Shown here piece by piece: positions 44,380-52,723 of a stretch of 58,454 nt of DNA. The stretch spans positions 76,243 to 134,696 of the forward strand of contig DEFE01000018.1 in NCBI GenBank assembly GCA_002350625.1, read 5' to 3'. The notes under the pieces are model-generated. The model was not told where the DNA came from. It saw only the letters and a list, made by a program, of their open reading frames with translations, and did not search any database. The DNA comes from Lachnospiraceae bacterium UBA2860. Its GTDB lineage: Bacteria; Bacillota; Clostridia; Lachnospirales; Lachnospiraceae. How positions within the stretch are numbered: position 1 is the stretch's first letter; every line of letters begins with the position of its first letter. The translations under genes and the position numbers were made by a program.

Positions 44380-44793
44380 ATGATAAGGTATGTAGAACTA
44401 CAAGACAGGACAGCCTGGTATAAATTGGACAGGCATCTGCCTGAAAGTGGATTTGAAGAAAAGGTAAAAAGCCGTCAGGGATATGTTCTTTTCAAAGATA
44501 CGCAGCTTGTTGGCATTCTGCGCTATAACCTGTTCTGGGATAATACACCTTTCTGTACGATGATTTTCATTGACAATAGATTTCGTGGTATGGGTTATGG
44601 AAAACAACTGATGGATTATTGGGAACAGGATATGAGATCCCAGGGGTATGGGATGCTTATGACATCCACACAGGTAAATGAAGATGCACAGCATTTCTAT
44701 CGTATACTTGGATACAAAGACAGTGGAGGTTTTGTCATTGATATTCCCGGGTATGAACAGCCGATGGAAATGATCATGATAAAGGCGATTTAG
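44380..44793 (+). CDS. GNAT N-acetyltransferase 1
   Basis: This 137-residue acetyltransferase has FIDNRFRGMGYGKQLMDYWE (about 65-84) as its acetyl-CoA binding signature and HFYRILGYKDSGGFVIDIPG at the end. The start has AAGGAA six bases upstream. The substrate is unknown. It is followed six bases later by a second GNAT gene, so the two probably form a unit. Confidence 0.82.
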   Translation: MIRYVELQDRTAWYKLDRHLPESGFEEKVKSRQGYVLFKDTQLVGILRYNLFWDNTPFCTMIFIDNRFRGMGYGKQLMDYWEQDMRSQGYGMLMTSTQVNEDAQHFYRILGYKDSGGFVIDIPGYEQPMEMIMIKAI

Positions 44794-44798
44794 GAACA

Positions 44799-45200
44799 AT
44801 GATTACGTACAGCGATACAAAGATTTTTCCAATGGAAGACCTGCAAAGACTATTCTTGTCTGTGGGATGGGAGTCTGGAAACTACCCGGATAAACTCGTC
44901 CGAGCAATGAGAAACTCCACGCATGTTGTTTCTGCGTGGGATGGAAACAAGTTGGTCGGTTTGGTGCGGGCTCTTGATGACGGTGAAACGGTTGCATTTT
45001 TACATTATCTCCTTGTAGATCCTGCCTATCAGGGTCTGCACATCGGTGATGAACTGATGACGAGAGTAATGGCGTTTTTTGAAAACCATCTTTATGTGAA
45101 AATAATGCCGTCTGACCCGAAAACAATCTCATTTTATGAACGATATGGATTTCAGCAATATGATAATTATTCAGCAATGGTATTGAAACACTTTAAATGA
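44799..45200 (+). CDS. GNAT N-acetyltransferase 2
   Basis: This 133-residue acetyltransferase has LVDPAYQGLHIGDELMTRVM (about 70-90) in the acetyl-CoA site. TISFYERYGFQQYDNYSAMV ends the domain. The N-terminal MEDLQRLFLSVGWESGNYPD resembles a group of small GNATs annotated with unknown substrates. It sits between the first GNAT and the nitroreductase, with 21 bases to the latter. Confidence 0.82.
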   Translation: MITYSDTKIFPMEDLQRLFLSVGWESGNYPDKLVRAMRNSTHVVSAWDGNKLVGLVRALDDGETVAFLHYLLVDPAYQGLHIGDELMTRVMAFFENHLYVKIMPSDPKTISFYERYGFQQYDNYSAMVLKHFK

Positions 45201-45221
45201 AAGAGGTTCAAAGACAGAATT

Positions 45222-45899
45222 ATGACTATGGAAAATATGGACATCAAAGAAGCGATCAGGGATAGGCACAGTGTTCGACAGTACAAAACGACACCCATTC
45301 CTGAAGATATAAAGACTGAACTGAAAAAGTTGATTCGTTCATGTAATGAAGAGAGCGGTCTCCATATGCAATTGATCACAGATGATCCGGAGTGTTTTGA
45401 TACATTTCTTGCTCACTATGGCAAATTCAAAAATGCCCGGAACTATGTGGCTGTTGTTGGGCCTAGATCCCTGTCGGATCTCGGTGAACTTGGTGGGTAT
45501 TACGGACAGAAGGTTGTCCTTGCCGCTCAAATGATGGGTTTAAATACCTGCTGGGTTGCAGGAACCTATGGCCGTGGAAAATGTAAAGCGGTAAAGGAAT
45601 CCGGCGAGAAGATTGTCTGTGTAATCGCAATAGGTTATGGGGAAAATGCTGGTGTGAAGCATAAGTCGAAGCCAGTGGACAAGATCTGCAGCGTGCCGGA
45701 AAAAGATATGCCGGTCTGGTTCAAAAATGGTGTAATAGCAGCGATAATGGCACCGACAGCTATAAACCAGCAGAAGTTTCATATCTCACTGGATAATGGT
45801 GAAGCCGTAATCACAGCAGGAAAAGGTCCAATGACGAAGATTGACCTGGGAATCGTGAAGTATAACTTTGAGGCTGCTTCCGGACATAAATGCAGGTAA
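45222..45899 (+). CDS. Nitroreductase-family protein
   Basis: A 225-residue FMN-dependent nitroreductase-like enzyme. The N-terminus MDIKEAIRDRHSVRQYKTTP is the family FMN-binding signature. YGQKVVLAAQMMGLNTCWVA (about 95-115) and MAPTAINQQKFHISLDNGEA (about 175-195) are typical of the clostridial subgroup. It reduces nitro-aromatics or quinones with NAD(P)H. It follows the two GNAT genes in the AT-rich cargo block. Confidence 0.85.
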   Translation: MTMENMDIKEAIRDRHSVRQYKTTPIPEDIKTELKKLIRSCNEESGLHMQLITDDPECFDTFLAHYGKFKNARNYVAVVGPRSLSDLGELGGYYGQKVVLAAQMMGLNTCWVAGTYGRGKCKAVKESGEKIVCVIAIGYGENAGVKHKSKPVDKICSVPEKDMPVWFKNGVIAAIMAPTAINQQKFHISLDNGEAVITAGKGPMTKIDLGIVKYNFEAASGHKCR

Positions 45900-45904
45900 G
45901 CATC

Positions 45905-46123
45905 ATGAAATCTATACTCGTACAAGACACAACACGCGAGGAACGCGAACGGATTGTGCATCAGGCTTTATGGGGCACTTGCGGGACAGACTGTGAATTC
46001 TGTTCCGGATGCGATAATCGCGGTGGGGGAAGAATCGAATCGATCTATCAGCCTTATATCGAAGGTAAGAAAGAAATCAGTGAAATCAACGCCGAATATC
46101 ATGCTCCGTTTGTGAGGGGCTGA
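45905..46123 (+). CDS. Small cysteine-containing conserved protein
   Basis: A 72-residue protein with a four-cysteine cluster (CGTDCEFCSGCDNRGGGR) and the tail YQPYIEGKKEISEINAEYHA. It begins MKSILVQDTTREERERIVHQ. I recall similar small proteins in other Clostridia, without known function. The cysteines may hold a metal or cluster. Only two bases separate its start from the end region of the nitroreductase, so they may be co-translated. Confidence 0.7.
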   Translation: MKSILVQDTTREERERIVHQALWGTCGTDCEFCSGCDNRGGGRIESIYQPYIEGKKEISEINAEYHAPFVRG

Positions 46124-46142
46124 CAATAACAGAGAACTGATA

Positions 46143-46217
46143 ATACATAGCTGCTGCCGCAACTGTCTGTGACAGCAGCTTTTCTGTTGTCAGGGCGGCA
46201 TCTGCCGTCCTTTTCAT
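46143..46217 (+). promoter_or_regulatory. Leader with TACATAG motif and two hairpins
   Basis: ATACATAG (46143-46150) leads into a terminator-like hairpin, AGCTGCTG (46149) with CAGCAGCT (ends 46180) and then TTTC. A second stem AGGGCGGC / GCCGTCCT with loop ATCT (46192-46211) is followed by TTTT. The gene at 46239 starts shortly after. A possible -35 (TGACAA) lies about 17 bp upstream of the motif. It looks like an attenuated leader for the RadC-topoisomerase operon. Confidence 0.45.
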
Positions 46218-46238
46218 TTTCATGGGAGGAAAACCACA

Positions 46239-46391
46239 TTGAGCAAAGAAATGCAGCGAATCGCAGATGTAAAAGAAGCAGAGCTGGTAAGCGTACTTGC
46301 CTCTCTGCCGGATGATGTCTTTTTAAAGCTTATAACGGATGTCGGGCTTCTGGAGGAGGATACGGATGCCGGTAAAGAAGAAAGCAAATGA
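46239..46391 (+). CDS. Small ICE protein before the RadC-like gene
   Basis: A 50-residue frame starts with TTG 46239 behind GGGAGGAAAA. It reads LSKEMQRIADVKEAELVSVL, then LPDDVFLKLITDVGLLEEDT, an acidic helical pattern. Its last 26 bases overlap the start of the RadC-like gene, so translation is coupled. I do not know a function. Confidence 0.6.
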   Translation: MSKEMQRIADVKEAELVSVLASLPDDVFLKLITDVGLLEEDTDAGKEESK

Positions 46392-47043
46392 GAAAGATAA
46401 CCTGTATGGGCTGCAGGAAGTGCAGGTAAGGTTGAGACTGGCTGAAGGAACGACATTGTACAGTGCTGAGCCTCTTTCTGATCCGGAAGGAGCGATCAGG
46501 GTGATGGCTTCTGCTCTCAGGGAAATGGACCGTGAATTCTTCTGCGTTGTAAATATGGATACCCGCCTGCGCCCATTGAATTTCAACATTGTGAGTGTCG
46601 GCGGGTTAAACCAGTGCCAGATCCCGATCCAGAACGTTTTTAAAGCATCACTTTTGTCCAACAGCGCGTGTCTTCTCCTGATCCACAATCATCCAACGGG
46701 CGTCGTCACACCAAGCCAGACGGATATTGAAGTCACAAAGAGACTGGTTGAAGCAGGAAGGATTCTTGAGCTAGAGGTGCAGGACCACATCATTATCGGT
46801 GGCGGGAATGGCAGCTGGTACAGCTTCCGCGAGAACCAGCCGGAACTGTTTGAGACAGCGAGCCAGAATCAGAATGCAGTGAAAGAACAGGATGGCGGGT
46901 CACGATATGGGAAGGACCAAAACCAGATTCGAAAACAGAAACGATCGATCATGGCCAGTCTGCAGGAGAAAAGATATCAGATGGGATCAGCCCAAACCGA
47001 TCTACAAGGAAAAGAAAAACGTAAACCTGAACACAGCAGATAA
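46366..47043 (+). CDS. RadC-like JAB-domain protein
   Basis: A 225-residue protein with the JAMM metal motif: HNHPTGVVTPSQTD (about 113-126), with an upstream acidic residue. The group was once called a DNA repair protein, but its role is unproven; in ICEs it is common near the mobilisation genes. ATG 46366 is preceded by GGAGGAGG. The C-terminal 60 residues are lysine- and glutamine-rich. It is followed 31 bp later by topoisomerase III. Confidence 0.87.
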   Translation: MPVKKKANEKDNLYGLQEVQVRLRLAEGTTLYSAEPLSDPEGAIRVMASALREMDREFFCVVNMDTRLRPLNFNIVSVGGLNQCQIPIQNVFKASLLSNSACLLLIHNHPTGVVTPSQTDIEVTKRLVEAGRILELEVQDHIIIGGGNGSWYSFRENQPELFETASQNQNAVKEQDGGSRYGKDQNQIRKQKRSIMASLQEKRYQMGSAQTDLQGKEKRKPEHSR

Positions 47044-47074
47044 TCATCATACAGTCAAAGGAGAGAAGCAATAT

Positions 47075-49201
47075 ATGCAACTGATCATCACAGAGAAACC
47101 CAGCGTCGCAAAGACACTGGCAGAGACGATCGGCGCGGGCAGCCGCCGCAATGGTTATTTCGTAGGAAATGGCTGCCTGGTGAGCTGGTGCCTCGGCCAT
47201 CTAGTGGAGCTGGCAATGCCGGGTGAGTATAACCCGAAATACGCCAGATGGCAGAAGGAGCAGCTTCCCATCATTCCAACCGAGTGGAAGTACCACATCG
47301 CCGAGAAGACTGCAGCCCAGTTCCAGACCCTGAAAGAACTGATGGAGCGCGAAGATGTCGAGGCCCTGATCTGCGCAACAGACGCCGGCCGCGAAGGAGA
47401 GTTGATCTTCCGACTCGTCTACGAGATGGCAGGCTGTCAGAAACCCTTCAGACGCCTCTGGATCTCTTCCCTGGAAGAAGACTCTATCCGGGAAGGCTTC
47501 CGGAACCTGAAACCCTCAACTGAATACGATTCGCTCTACGAAGCGGCACTCTGCCGGGAACGCGCCGACTGGCTGGTCGGGATCAACGCGACCCGGCTTT
47601 TTTCATGCCTGCACGGCCACACCATGAATGTCGGCCGCGTCGTAACCCCCACCCTGCAGATGGTGGTGAAGCGGGAGCAGGAGATCGCGGCCTTCGTGCC
47701 GGAGGCATTTTATACGGTGCAGCTTGCGATGGACGGATTCACTGCCGAAAGCGGTCGTCTGAAGACAAGCTGGGAGGCATCGGAGCTCCTGAAGAACTGT
47801 CTTGCGGACGGGACGGCGGAGGTAATCGCAGCCGAGACAAAGGACTGCAGGGAAATGCCGCCGCACTTGTTTGACCTGACATCCCTCCAGCGTGAGGCGA
47901 ATAAAAAGTACGGTTTCACGGCGCAGCAGACACTGGATTACGCTCAGAGCCTTTATGAGAAGAAGCTGCTGACTTATCCGCGTACTGACAGTTGCTATCT
48001 GGCAGATGACAAGGCAGCTTTCCTGCCCGGCCTTGTCCGCGGCCTGTATGAGGAAATCCTTGGGGAAGACGAAGATGACGAAGACGAAGAGGATGAGGAG
48101 GATTCCATTGACGATGAGGAACTTCAGATCCTTGTAAGGCAGGTCCTGAACAGCAGCAAGGTTACTGACCATGAAGCACTGCTCCCGACAAAGAAGGTGA
48201 CAGGTGCACTCCTTAATTCCCTGCCGGAAGGCGAGCAGATGCTGCTCCGCCTGGTGGCGATGCGCGTCATTGAGGCAGTATCCGAGCCCCACTGCTACAG
48301 GGACACAAAGGTGAAGCTTTCCTGCGGCGGCAGCGAATTCACGGCACAGGGAAGGGAAGAAATCAGCCAGGGTTGGCGGAGATATGAGCCTGACAAGAAG
48401 GAGTGGGTAATCCTTCCGGAAGGCCTGCACACCGGCCAGCGTCTTCCCATTGAAAATGGCGGCGTCCGGGAAGGCCGCACAAAACCGCCTGCCCGCTATA
48501 CGGAGGGCACTCTTCTCCGTGCGATGGAAACAGCCGGAAATGAGGAAATGCCGGAGGAAGCCGAGCGCAAAGGAATCGGCACCACGGCTACAAGGGCGAG
48601 CATCATTGAGAAGCTGATCAAAGGAAACTTTATTGAGAGGAAAGCCAGTAAAAACACTATGCTCCTTATCCCGACTGAGAAAGGCGTCTTTCTGATCAGT
48701 GCTGTTCCGGAGTCCCTGAAATCTCCTTCTCTGACAGCGGAGTGGGAGCAGAAGCTTCTCCTTATTGAGAAGAAGGAACTGGGGACAGAGGCATTTATGA
48801 ATGAGATTGCAGAGATGACCGAGCGGATCATCCGGACAGCAGATCCGCAGACTGTAAAGCTCCACAGCAGGGCCGACACCGGTTATCCCGTGATCGGGAC
48901 CTGCCCGCACTGCGGCGGGGACGTGACGGAGCGGCCGAAAGGGTATTTCTGCACCGGCGGGTGCCATTTTTCCATATGGAAAGACAACCGCTTCATAGAG
49001 CGTCTGGGAAAAAAAGTGACGCGGAGTCTCGTAACCGATCTCCTGGTAAAAGGCAGCTCCTATCTTTATGGCTGCCGCTCCCCGAAAGGTTTCAAATATA
49101 ACGCCACACTGAACATGACCTGCAGGGGGGACGGGAAGCCGGAATTCGACCTCACCTTTGACAAAGCAGACAGGGAGAAAAAGAAAGGACGGAGGAAATG
49201 A
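47075..49201 (+). CDS. topB: DNA topoisomerase III
   Basis: This 708-residue type IA topoisomerase decatenates or unlinks DNA during element replication or transfer. The Toprim motif is IITEKPSVAKTLAETIG. The catalytic tyrosine is in LLTYPRTDSCYL (Tyr301). A very acidic insert lies near 327-352 (EDEDDEDEEDEEDSIDDEE). GIGTTATRASIIEKLIKGNF is the conserved C-terminal core, and a zinc-ribbon-like end (CPHCGGDV and CTGGCHFSIW) closes the protein. I chose ATG 47075 because the MQLIITEKPS start is standard. It overlaps the LtrC-like gene by four bases. Confidence 0.94.
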   Translation: MQLIITEKPSVAKTLAETIGAGSRRNGYFVGNGCLVSWCLGHLVELAMPGEYNPKYARWQKEQLPIIPTEWKYHIAEKTAAQFQTLKELMEREDVEALICATDAGREGELIFRLVYEMAGCQKPFRRLWISSLEEDSIREGFRNLKPSTEYDSLYEAALCRERADWLVGINATRLFSCLHGHTMNVGRVVTPTLQMVVKREQEIAAFVPEAFYTVQLAMDGFTAESGRLKTSWEASELLKNCLADGTAEVIAAETKDCREMPPHLFDLTSLQREANKKYGFTAQQTLDYAQSLYEKKLLTYPRTDSCYLADDKAAFLPGLVRGLYEEILGEDEDDEDEEDEEDSIDDEELQILVRQVLNSSKVTDHEALLPTKKVTGALLNSLPEGEQMLLRLVAMRVIEAVSEPHCYRDTKVKLSCGGSEFTAQGREEISQGWRRYEPDKKEWVILPEGLHTGQRLPIENGGVREGRTKPPARYTEGTLLRAMETAGNEEMPEEAERKGIGTTATRASIIEKLIKGNFIERKASKNTMLLIPTEKGVFLISAVPESLKSPSLTAEWEQKLLLIEKKELGTEAFMNEIAEMTERIIRTADPQTVKLHSRADTGYPVIGTCPHCGGDVTERPKGYFCTGGCHFSIWKDNRFIERLGKKVTRSLVTDLLVKGSSYLYGCRSPKGFKYNATLNMTCRGDGKPEFDLTFDKADREKKKGRRK

Positions 49202-50256
49202 AACAGCGGCAGGGTGATAAGAAGAAAAATGGCGTCAGCCGTGATCAGCTGAAAGAGCTGACCGACAGATTGGAAAAAGGAGTGATGGATTTCTTCACCT
49301 CTGAGAATTACCAGCATTTCCTGGATGTCATGTCGCGATTTCATCACTACAGCGTCAACAACACGATCCTGATAGCTTTGCAAAACCCGTTAGCAACCCA
49401 GGTGGCCAGCTACGCCACCTGGAAGAAAATGGGCCGGCAGGTGAGGCGTGGCGAGAAGGGAATCAAGATCCTTGTTCCGACGCCGGTCAAAATCCGGAAG
49501 GAAACCGAGAAGACGGATCCGGCAACAGGACTTGTCGTGATCGGCTCTGATGGAAAGCCGGTAATGGAGGAGAGCGAGTACACCCTTAACCATTTCAAGA
49601 TCGGGCATGTCTTTTCCCTGGAACAGACGGATGGGGAGCCACTCCCGGAACTGGGAATTCATGAGCTGACAGAAAGCTATGAAGGATACGAGCGGTTCAT
49701 GGATGCTGTCCGGGAGATAGCCACGGTGCCGATCCGCTTCGATGAGATCGAGGGCGGTGCAAAGGGCTATTACAACACGGAGAAGAAGGAGATCGTCATC
49801 CAGGAAGGAATGTCCCAGAGCCAGACCATGAAAACAGCCGTCCACGAACTGGCTCATTCCGTGGTTCATGACAGGGAAAAGATGCAGGCAGAAGGTGAGA
49901 AAAAAGACCGGCTCGTCATGGAGACGGAGGCCGAATCCATAGCGTACTGTGTCTGCTCATTTTTCCATTTGGACACGAGCGACTACAGCTGGCCTTATAT
50001 CAGCTCCTACTCCAGCAGCCGGGAACTGAAAGAACTGCGGTCTTCCATGGAAACGATCCGCTCCACATCAGGAAAGATTATCGATGAACTGCAGGCGAAG
50101 CTCTTCCCGGAGATGTCTCAGGCGAAGGAGACGGATATACCTACGGACACGCCGGTCAGGAAGTCAGTTGCTGAACAGCTGCAGGAAAACCACATCATCG
50201 CAGATGCGCTTCCACGCAGCCCGTCCGGCATCAGACAGAGGGAGCCTGTGCTATGA
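49198..50256 (+). CDS. LtrC/ArdC-like protein with zincin domain
   Basis: A 352-residue protein with the ArdC N-terminal ssDNA-binding domain (FHHYSVNNTILIALQNPLAT, ATWKKMGRQVRRGEKGIKIL) and a zincin-like domain with HELAHSVVHD (His216 to His220). ArdC-type proteins protect incoming single-stranded DNA and inhibit restriction. LtrC is the Lactococcus conjugation homologue. The C-terminal 60 residues are disordered. It is coupled to topoisomerase III upstream and the VLP protein downstream. Confidence 0.88.
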   Translation: MKQRQGDKKKNGVSRDQLKELTDRLEKGVMDFFTSENYQHFLDVMSRFHHYSVNNTILIALQNPLATQVASYATWKKMGRQVRRGEKGIKILVPTPVKIRKETEKTDPATGLVVIGSDGKPVMEESEYTLNHFKIGHVFSLEQTDGEPLPELGIHELTESYEGYERFMDAVREIATVPIRFDEIEGGAKGYYNTEKKEIVIQEGMSQSQTMKTAVHELAHSVVHDREKMQAEGEKKDRLVMETEAESIAYCVCSFFHLDTSDYSWPYISSYSSSRELKELRSSMETIRSTSGKIIDELQAKLFPEMSQAKETDIPTDTPVRKSVAEQLQENHIIADALPRSPSGIRQREPVL

Positions 50257-50648
50257 AAACAAAAAAGGCAGAGAAGAAACCCGCACCAATCCCGACGATG
50301 GTGGAAGGACAGCTCCGGAATGCCCGCAGGCTGATCCGTGCTGAGTGTGCGAATTACTGTGATGGCCAGTGCCTGGTTCTGGATTATACCGGCGACGGCT
50401 GCGTCTGTGTACAGTGGATATCATACAGCCTTCTGTGTAAATGGTTTCGGGAATGTGTGCTCCCGCTTGATGAGAAACTGCAGCTGGCACTGGGGTTGGC
50501 AAAGAACATCCGAAAATGTAAGATGTGCGGGCAGGAGTTCCAGCCGAAGTCAAACCGGTCTCTATACTGTCCTGTTTGCTCCAGGATAAACAGAAAAAAG
50601 GAAAACAGCGGGGCGGCACGAAGATATCGGGACAGGAAACAAAATTGA
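50253..50648 (+). CDS. Cysteine-rich VLP-domain protein
   Basis: A 131-residue protein with a central WFRECVLPLDEKLQLAL (the VLP pattern) and cysteine groups CANYCDGQCLVLDY, CVCVQW and CKMCGQEFQPKSNRSLYCPV. It ends in RIN-RKKE and RRYRDRK, like a zinc finger with a basic tail. It is a known ICE gene between LtrC and the relaxosome genes, of unknown role and perhaps DNA-binding. The candidate oriT begins 18 bp after its stop codon. Confidence 0.85.
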   Translation: MKTKKAEKKPAPIPTMVEGQLRNARRLIRAECANYCDGQCLVLDYTGDGCVCVQWISYSLLCKWFRECVLPLDEKLQLALGLAKNIRKCKMCGQEFQPKSNRSLYCPVCSRINRKKENSGAARRYRDRKQN

Positions 50649-50665
50649 TGAAAAGGGAGGTACCC

Positions 50666-50782
50666 GCGTCATCGTTTAGAGAATCATGGAGCCTTGAAAA
50701 TAAAGGCTTCGTGAGGCCGGGTTTGAGGGTGGTGGATAGTTTTATCCTGAAGTGCCAAAAACGGGGTTCTAAACGATGACGC
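50666..50782. repeat. Inverted repeat at the candidate oriT
   Basis: GCGTCATCGTTTAGA (50666-50680) is repeated in perfect inversion as TCTAAACGATGACGC (50768-50782). The 87-bp spacer is GT-rich on the plus strand and includes small hairpins such as GGATA / TATCC. It sits immediately before MobC and a few kb before the relaxase, as oriT does in mobilisable elements. The nick site itself cannot be read from the sequence. Confidence 0.6.
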
Positions 50783-50793
50783 AAAGAAGAATC

Positions 50794-51126
50794 ATGGATA
50801 AGCATACAGTAACAATTGGGGTAAGGGTAACAGACAAAGAATACGATATGATCAAACAGAAAATGGCACAGATGGAGATCCGCAACATGAGTGCCTATTT
50901 GAGGAAGATGGCTATAGACGGATACTGCGTCCATCTTGACCTGAAAGGATTCCGCGAGATGACTACGCTTCTGAAGCGCTGCAGCAACAACCTGAACCAG
51001 TATGCCAGAAAAGCCAATCAGAGTGACAGTATTTATGTGAAAGACATTGAGGATCTTCGGAACCTGATGGGGCAGATTTATGAGAGAGAAAAGGAGATCC
51101 TGGAAGATCTGCAGCTCATCAGGTGA
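50794..51126 (+). CDS. MobC-like relaxosome protein
   Basis: A 110-residue DNA-binding accessory protein of the relaxase. It begins MDKHTVTIGVRVTDKEYDMI, a ribbon-helix-helix pattern. YLRKMAIDGYCVHLDLKGFR and CSNNLNQYARKANQ (about residues 65-80) are typical of MobC families. An ATG at 50776 would add six residues but sits inside the inverted repeat; ATG 50794 seems likelier. It lies beside the candidate oriT and is separated from the relaxase by two reversed HD genes. Confidence 0.85.
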   Translation: MDKHTVTIGVRVTDKEYDMIKQKMAQMEIRNMSAYLRKMAIDGYCVHLDLKGFREMTTLLKRCSNNLNQYARKANQSDSIYVKDIEDLRNLMGQIYEREKEILEDLQLIR

Positions 51127-51131
51127 AACAG

Positions 51132-51163
51132 ACCGCATCAGTTTCCTCAGGAATTGATGCGGT
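51132..51163. terminator. Shared hairpin between MobC and HD gene
   Basis: ACCGCATCA pairs with TGATGCGGT around a 14-base loop. It lies between convergent genes and overlaps the last codons of the HD gene. T tracts are weak on both sides. Confidence 0.45.
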
Positions 51164-51929
51164 TGCTTACATAGGCCTGTACTGCAGTCCTGATTGTCTG
51201 GAATCGTTCTGCAGTTTCGGGATTCCTGCTTTGGAACTGCAGCATCTGGTCAAGATATCCCTGCTCAGATACCTGACGGAAGCTCTCCGGGAATACAAGA
51301 CCATAGACAAAGCAGATGTGGCCGATCAGATAGTCAACAGCTGTTCTTGAATATTCCCGGTTGACATTAATTCCCTGCAGGGCTGCTTCATACACCTTGT
51401 CTGAGATCGGAGTGGTATAGAATTCTGCTTCCGGCAGGTCGTAGATTTCACTCATGGGTGTTTCGCGGTTGACACGAATGATATCGATCTTGTCAGCATC
51501 CCTGAGAATGTTGCAGAACAGCAATTCCTGATCGGTCAGGTTTTCAGGAAGCATGAATACATTGTGGAGTCGGATGGCCTTTTCCACAAGAGCATCTTTG
51601 GATGTGTCTTCCACAATGTTTCTAATCAGGCCGTCATGAAACAGGAGATCGGCACTGAGGGCAGCATGATTGACAGACCGTTTATCAAAGAACGTGCCAT
51701 AACGGCGCAGCTGTTCAAAACGTCCAATGTCATGGAGCATCCCGCAGAGCCAGGCAGTATCACGGTCCTCACTCGTGAGATGAAGAGAGTCAGAAATTGC
51801 GTCACACATTTCAGCTACATGATATGTGTGAATGATTTTCAGGTTTACCTTGCTGTCAGATGCGTCGTAGTCGGCAACATATGAGGCAAACGTATCTTTT
51901 ACATGCTGGCGGTCAACAGTGAATGCCAT
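51147..51929 (-). CDS. HD-domain phosphohydrolase 1
   Basis: A 260-residue HD-family hydrolase. Metal ligands are His34 (HTYHVAEM), HD in CGMLHDIGRFEQ (about 86-97) and Asp in CNILRDADKIDIIRV (about 142-156). The family cleaves phosphate bonds in nucleotides or signalling molecules. The start at 51929 has AAAGGAG about eight bases upstream. It runs opposite to the mobilisation genes, directly downstream of HD protein 2, and looks like a cargo pair inserted between mobC and the relaxase. The substrate is unknown. Confidence 0.85.
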   Translation of the reverse strand: MAFTVDRQHVKDTFASYVADYDASDSKVNLKIIHTYHVAEMCDAISDSLHLTSEDRDTAWLCGMLHDIGRFEQLRRYGTFFDKRSVNHAALSADLLFHDGLIRNIVEDTSKDALVEKAIRLHNVFMLPENLTDQELLFCNILRDADKIDIIRVNRETPMSEIYDLPEAEFYTTPISDKVYEAALQGINVNREYSRTAVDYLIGHICFVYGLVFPESFRQVSEQGYLDQMLQFQSRNPETAERFQTIRTAVQAYVSNRINS

Positions 51930-51952
51930 GGACAGACTCCTTTGAAATTGGT

Positions 51953-52543
51953 TCAGGACTCAGAAATCGTCCCCTTACGAATATGACTCTGGATGATCTG
52001 GTCAGTAACTTCATAAAGCTTCTCTGATCCGTCTGCAGTCTTTTTCTGCCTGCCGTAGATCTGTCTGGCAGATACGCCGTGTTCTTTCCAGTCACTTCCG
52101 TCATTGCTGTTATTCAGGATCAGTGGCTGGAGATTGTCGATCGCATGGGCAAACCTGGCTTCAGGAGTTTCAGAGGCTTCGAATTCATCAAAGAGGGACA
52201 TCAGCTCTTCCTTCTGGTCATCAGGAAGGAGAGAAAAGATCCGCTCTTTTGCTGCATTCTCCCTTGCCTTCTGAGTCTTGAGACCTTCTTCATCATAGGC
52301 GTAGGTATCGCCTGCATCAATCTCCACGATATCATGGATCAGGCACATGAGCATGACTTTTGCTGCATCAACAGGCTCGTTGGAGTATTCGCGCAGCAGA
52401 TAGGCCATGATGGCCATGTGCCACGCATGTTCAGAATCATTTTCATTCCGGCCATGTCCGGACAGATGCGTCTGCCTGAAAATGTTCTTCTCTTTGTCAA
52501 TCTCCAGGGAAAAGTCCAGCTGCTTTTGAAGTCTTTCGTCCAT
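51953..52543 (-). CDS. HD-domain protein 2 (YfbR/5'-nucleotidase-like)
   Basis: A 196-residue HD_3-type hydrolase. The ligands are in NENDSEHAWHMAIMAYLLRE (about 33-52), MCLIHDIVEIDAGDTYAYD (HD at about 72-73) and FAHAIDNLQPLI (Asp near 133). The layout fits YfbR-like deoxyribonucleoside 5'-monophosphatases and MazG-like neighbours. Start 52543 has GAGGTAA six bases upstream. It is transcribed away from the relaxase and followed 23 bp later by HD protein 1. A nucleotide-pool or defence role is possible but inferred. Confidence 0.85.
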   Translation of the reverse strand: MDERLQKQLDFSLEIDKEKNIFRQTHLSGHGRNENDSEHAWHMAIMAYLLREYSNEPVDAAKVMLMCLIHDIVEIDAGDTYAYDEEGLKTQKARENAAKERIFSLLPDDQKEELMSLFDEFEASETPEARFAHAIDNLQPLILNNSNDGSDWKEHGVSARQIYGRQKKTADGSEKLYEVTDQIIQSHIRKGTISES

Positions 52544-52723
52544 ACAATTTACCTCGTTCAAATCCGATATGCCACACTATAGCACACTGCCTCTGCTGTC
52601 ACAATCCTACTCCACCGGATCGTGTCAAGTATGCGGAACTGAAATCGGCAAACTTGTTGTATATGTGCCTTGGGCATATGCTGTAATCAGAGAAAGTTTT
52701 TCCCAGAAAGGAGATACCTGACA

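Noticed and set aside
47603..48967. 454-codon minus-strand frame opposite topoisomerase III
   Set aside because: The plus-strand gene carries all catalytic motifs; this frame has none.
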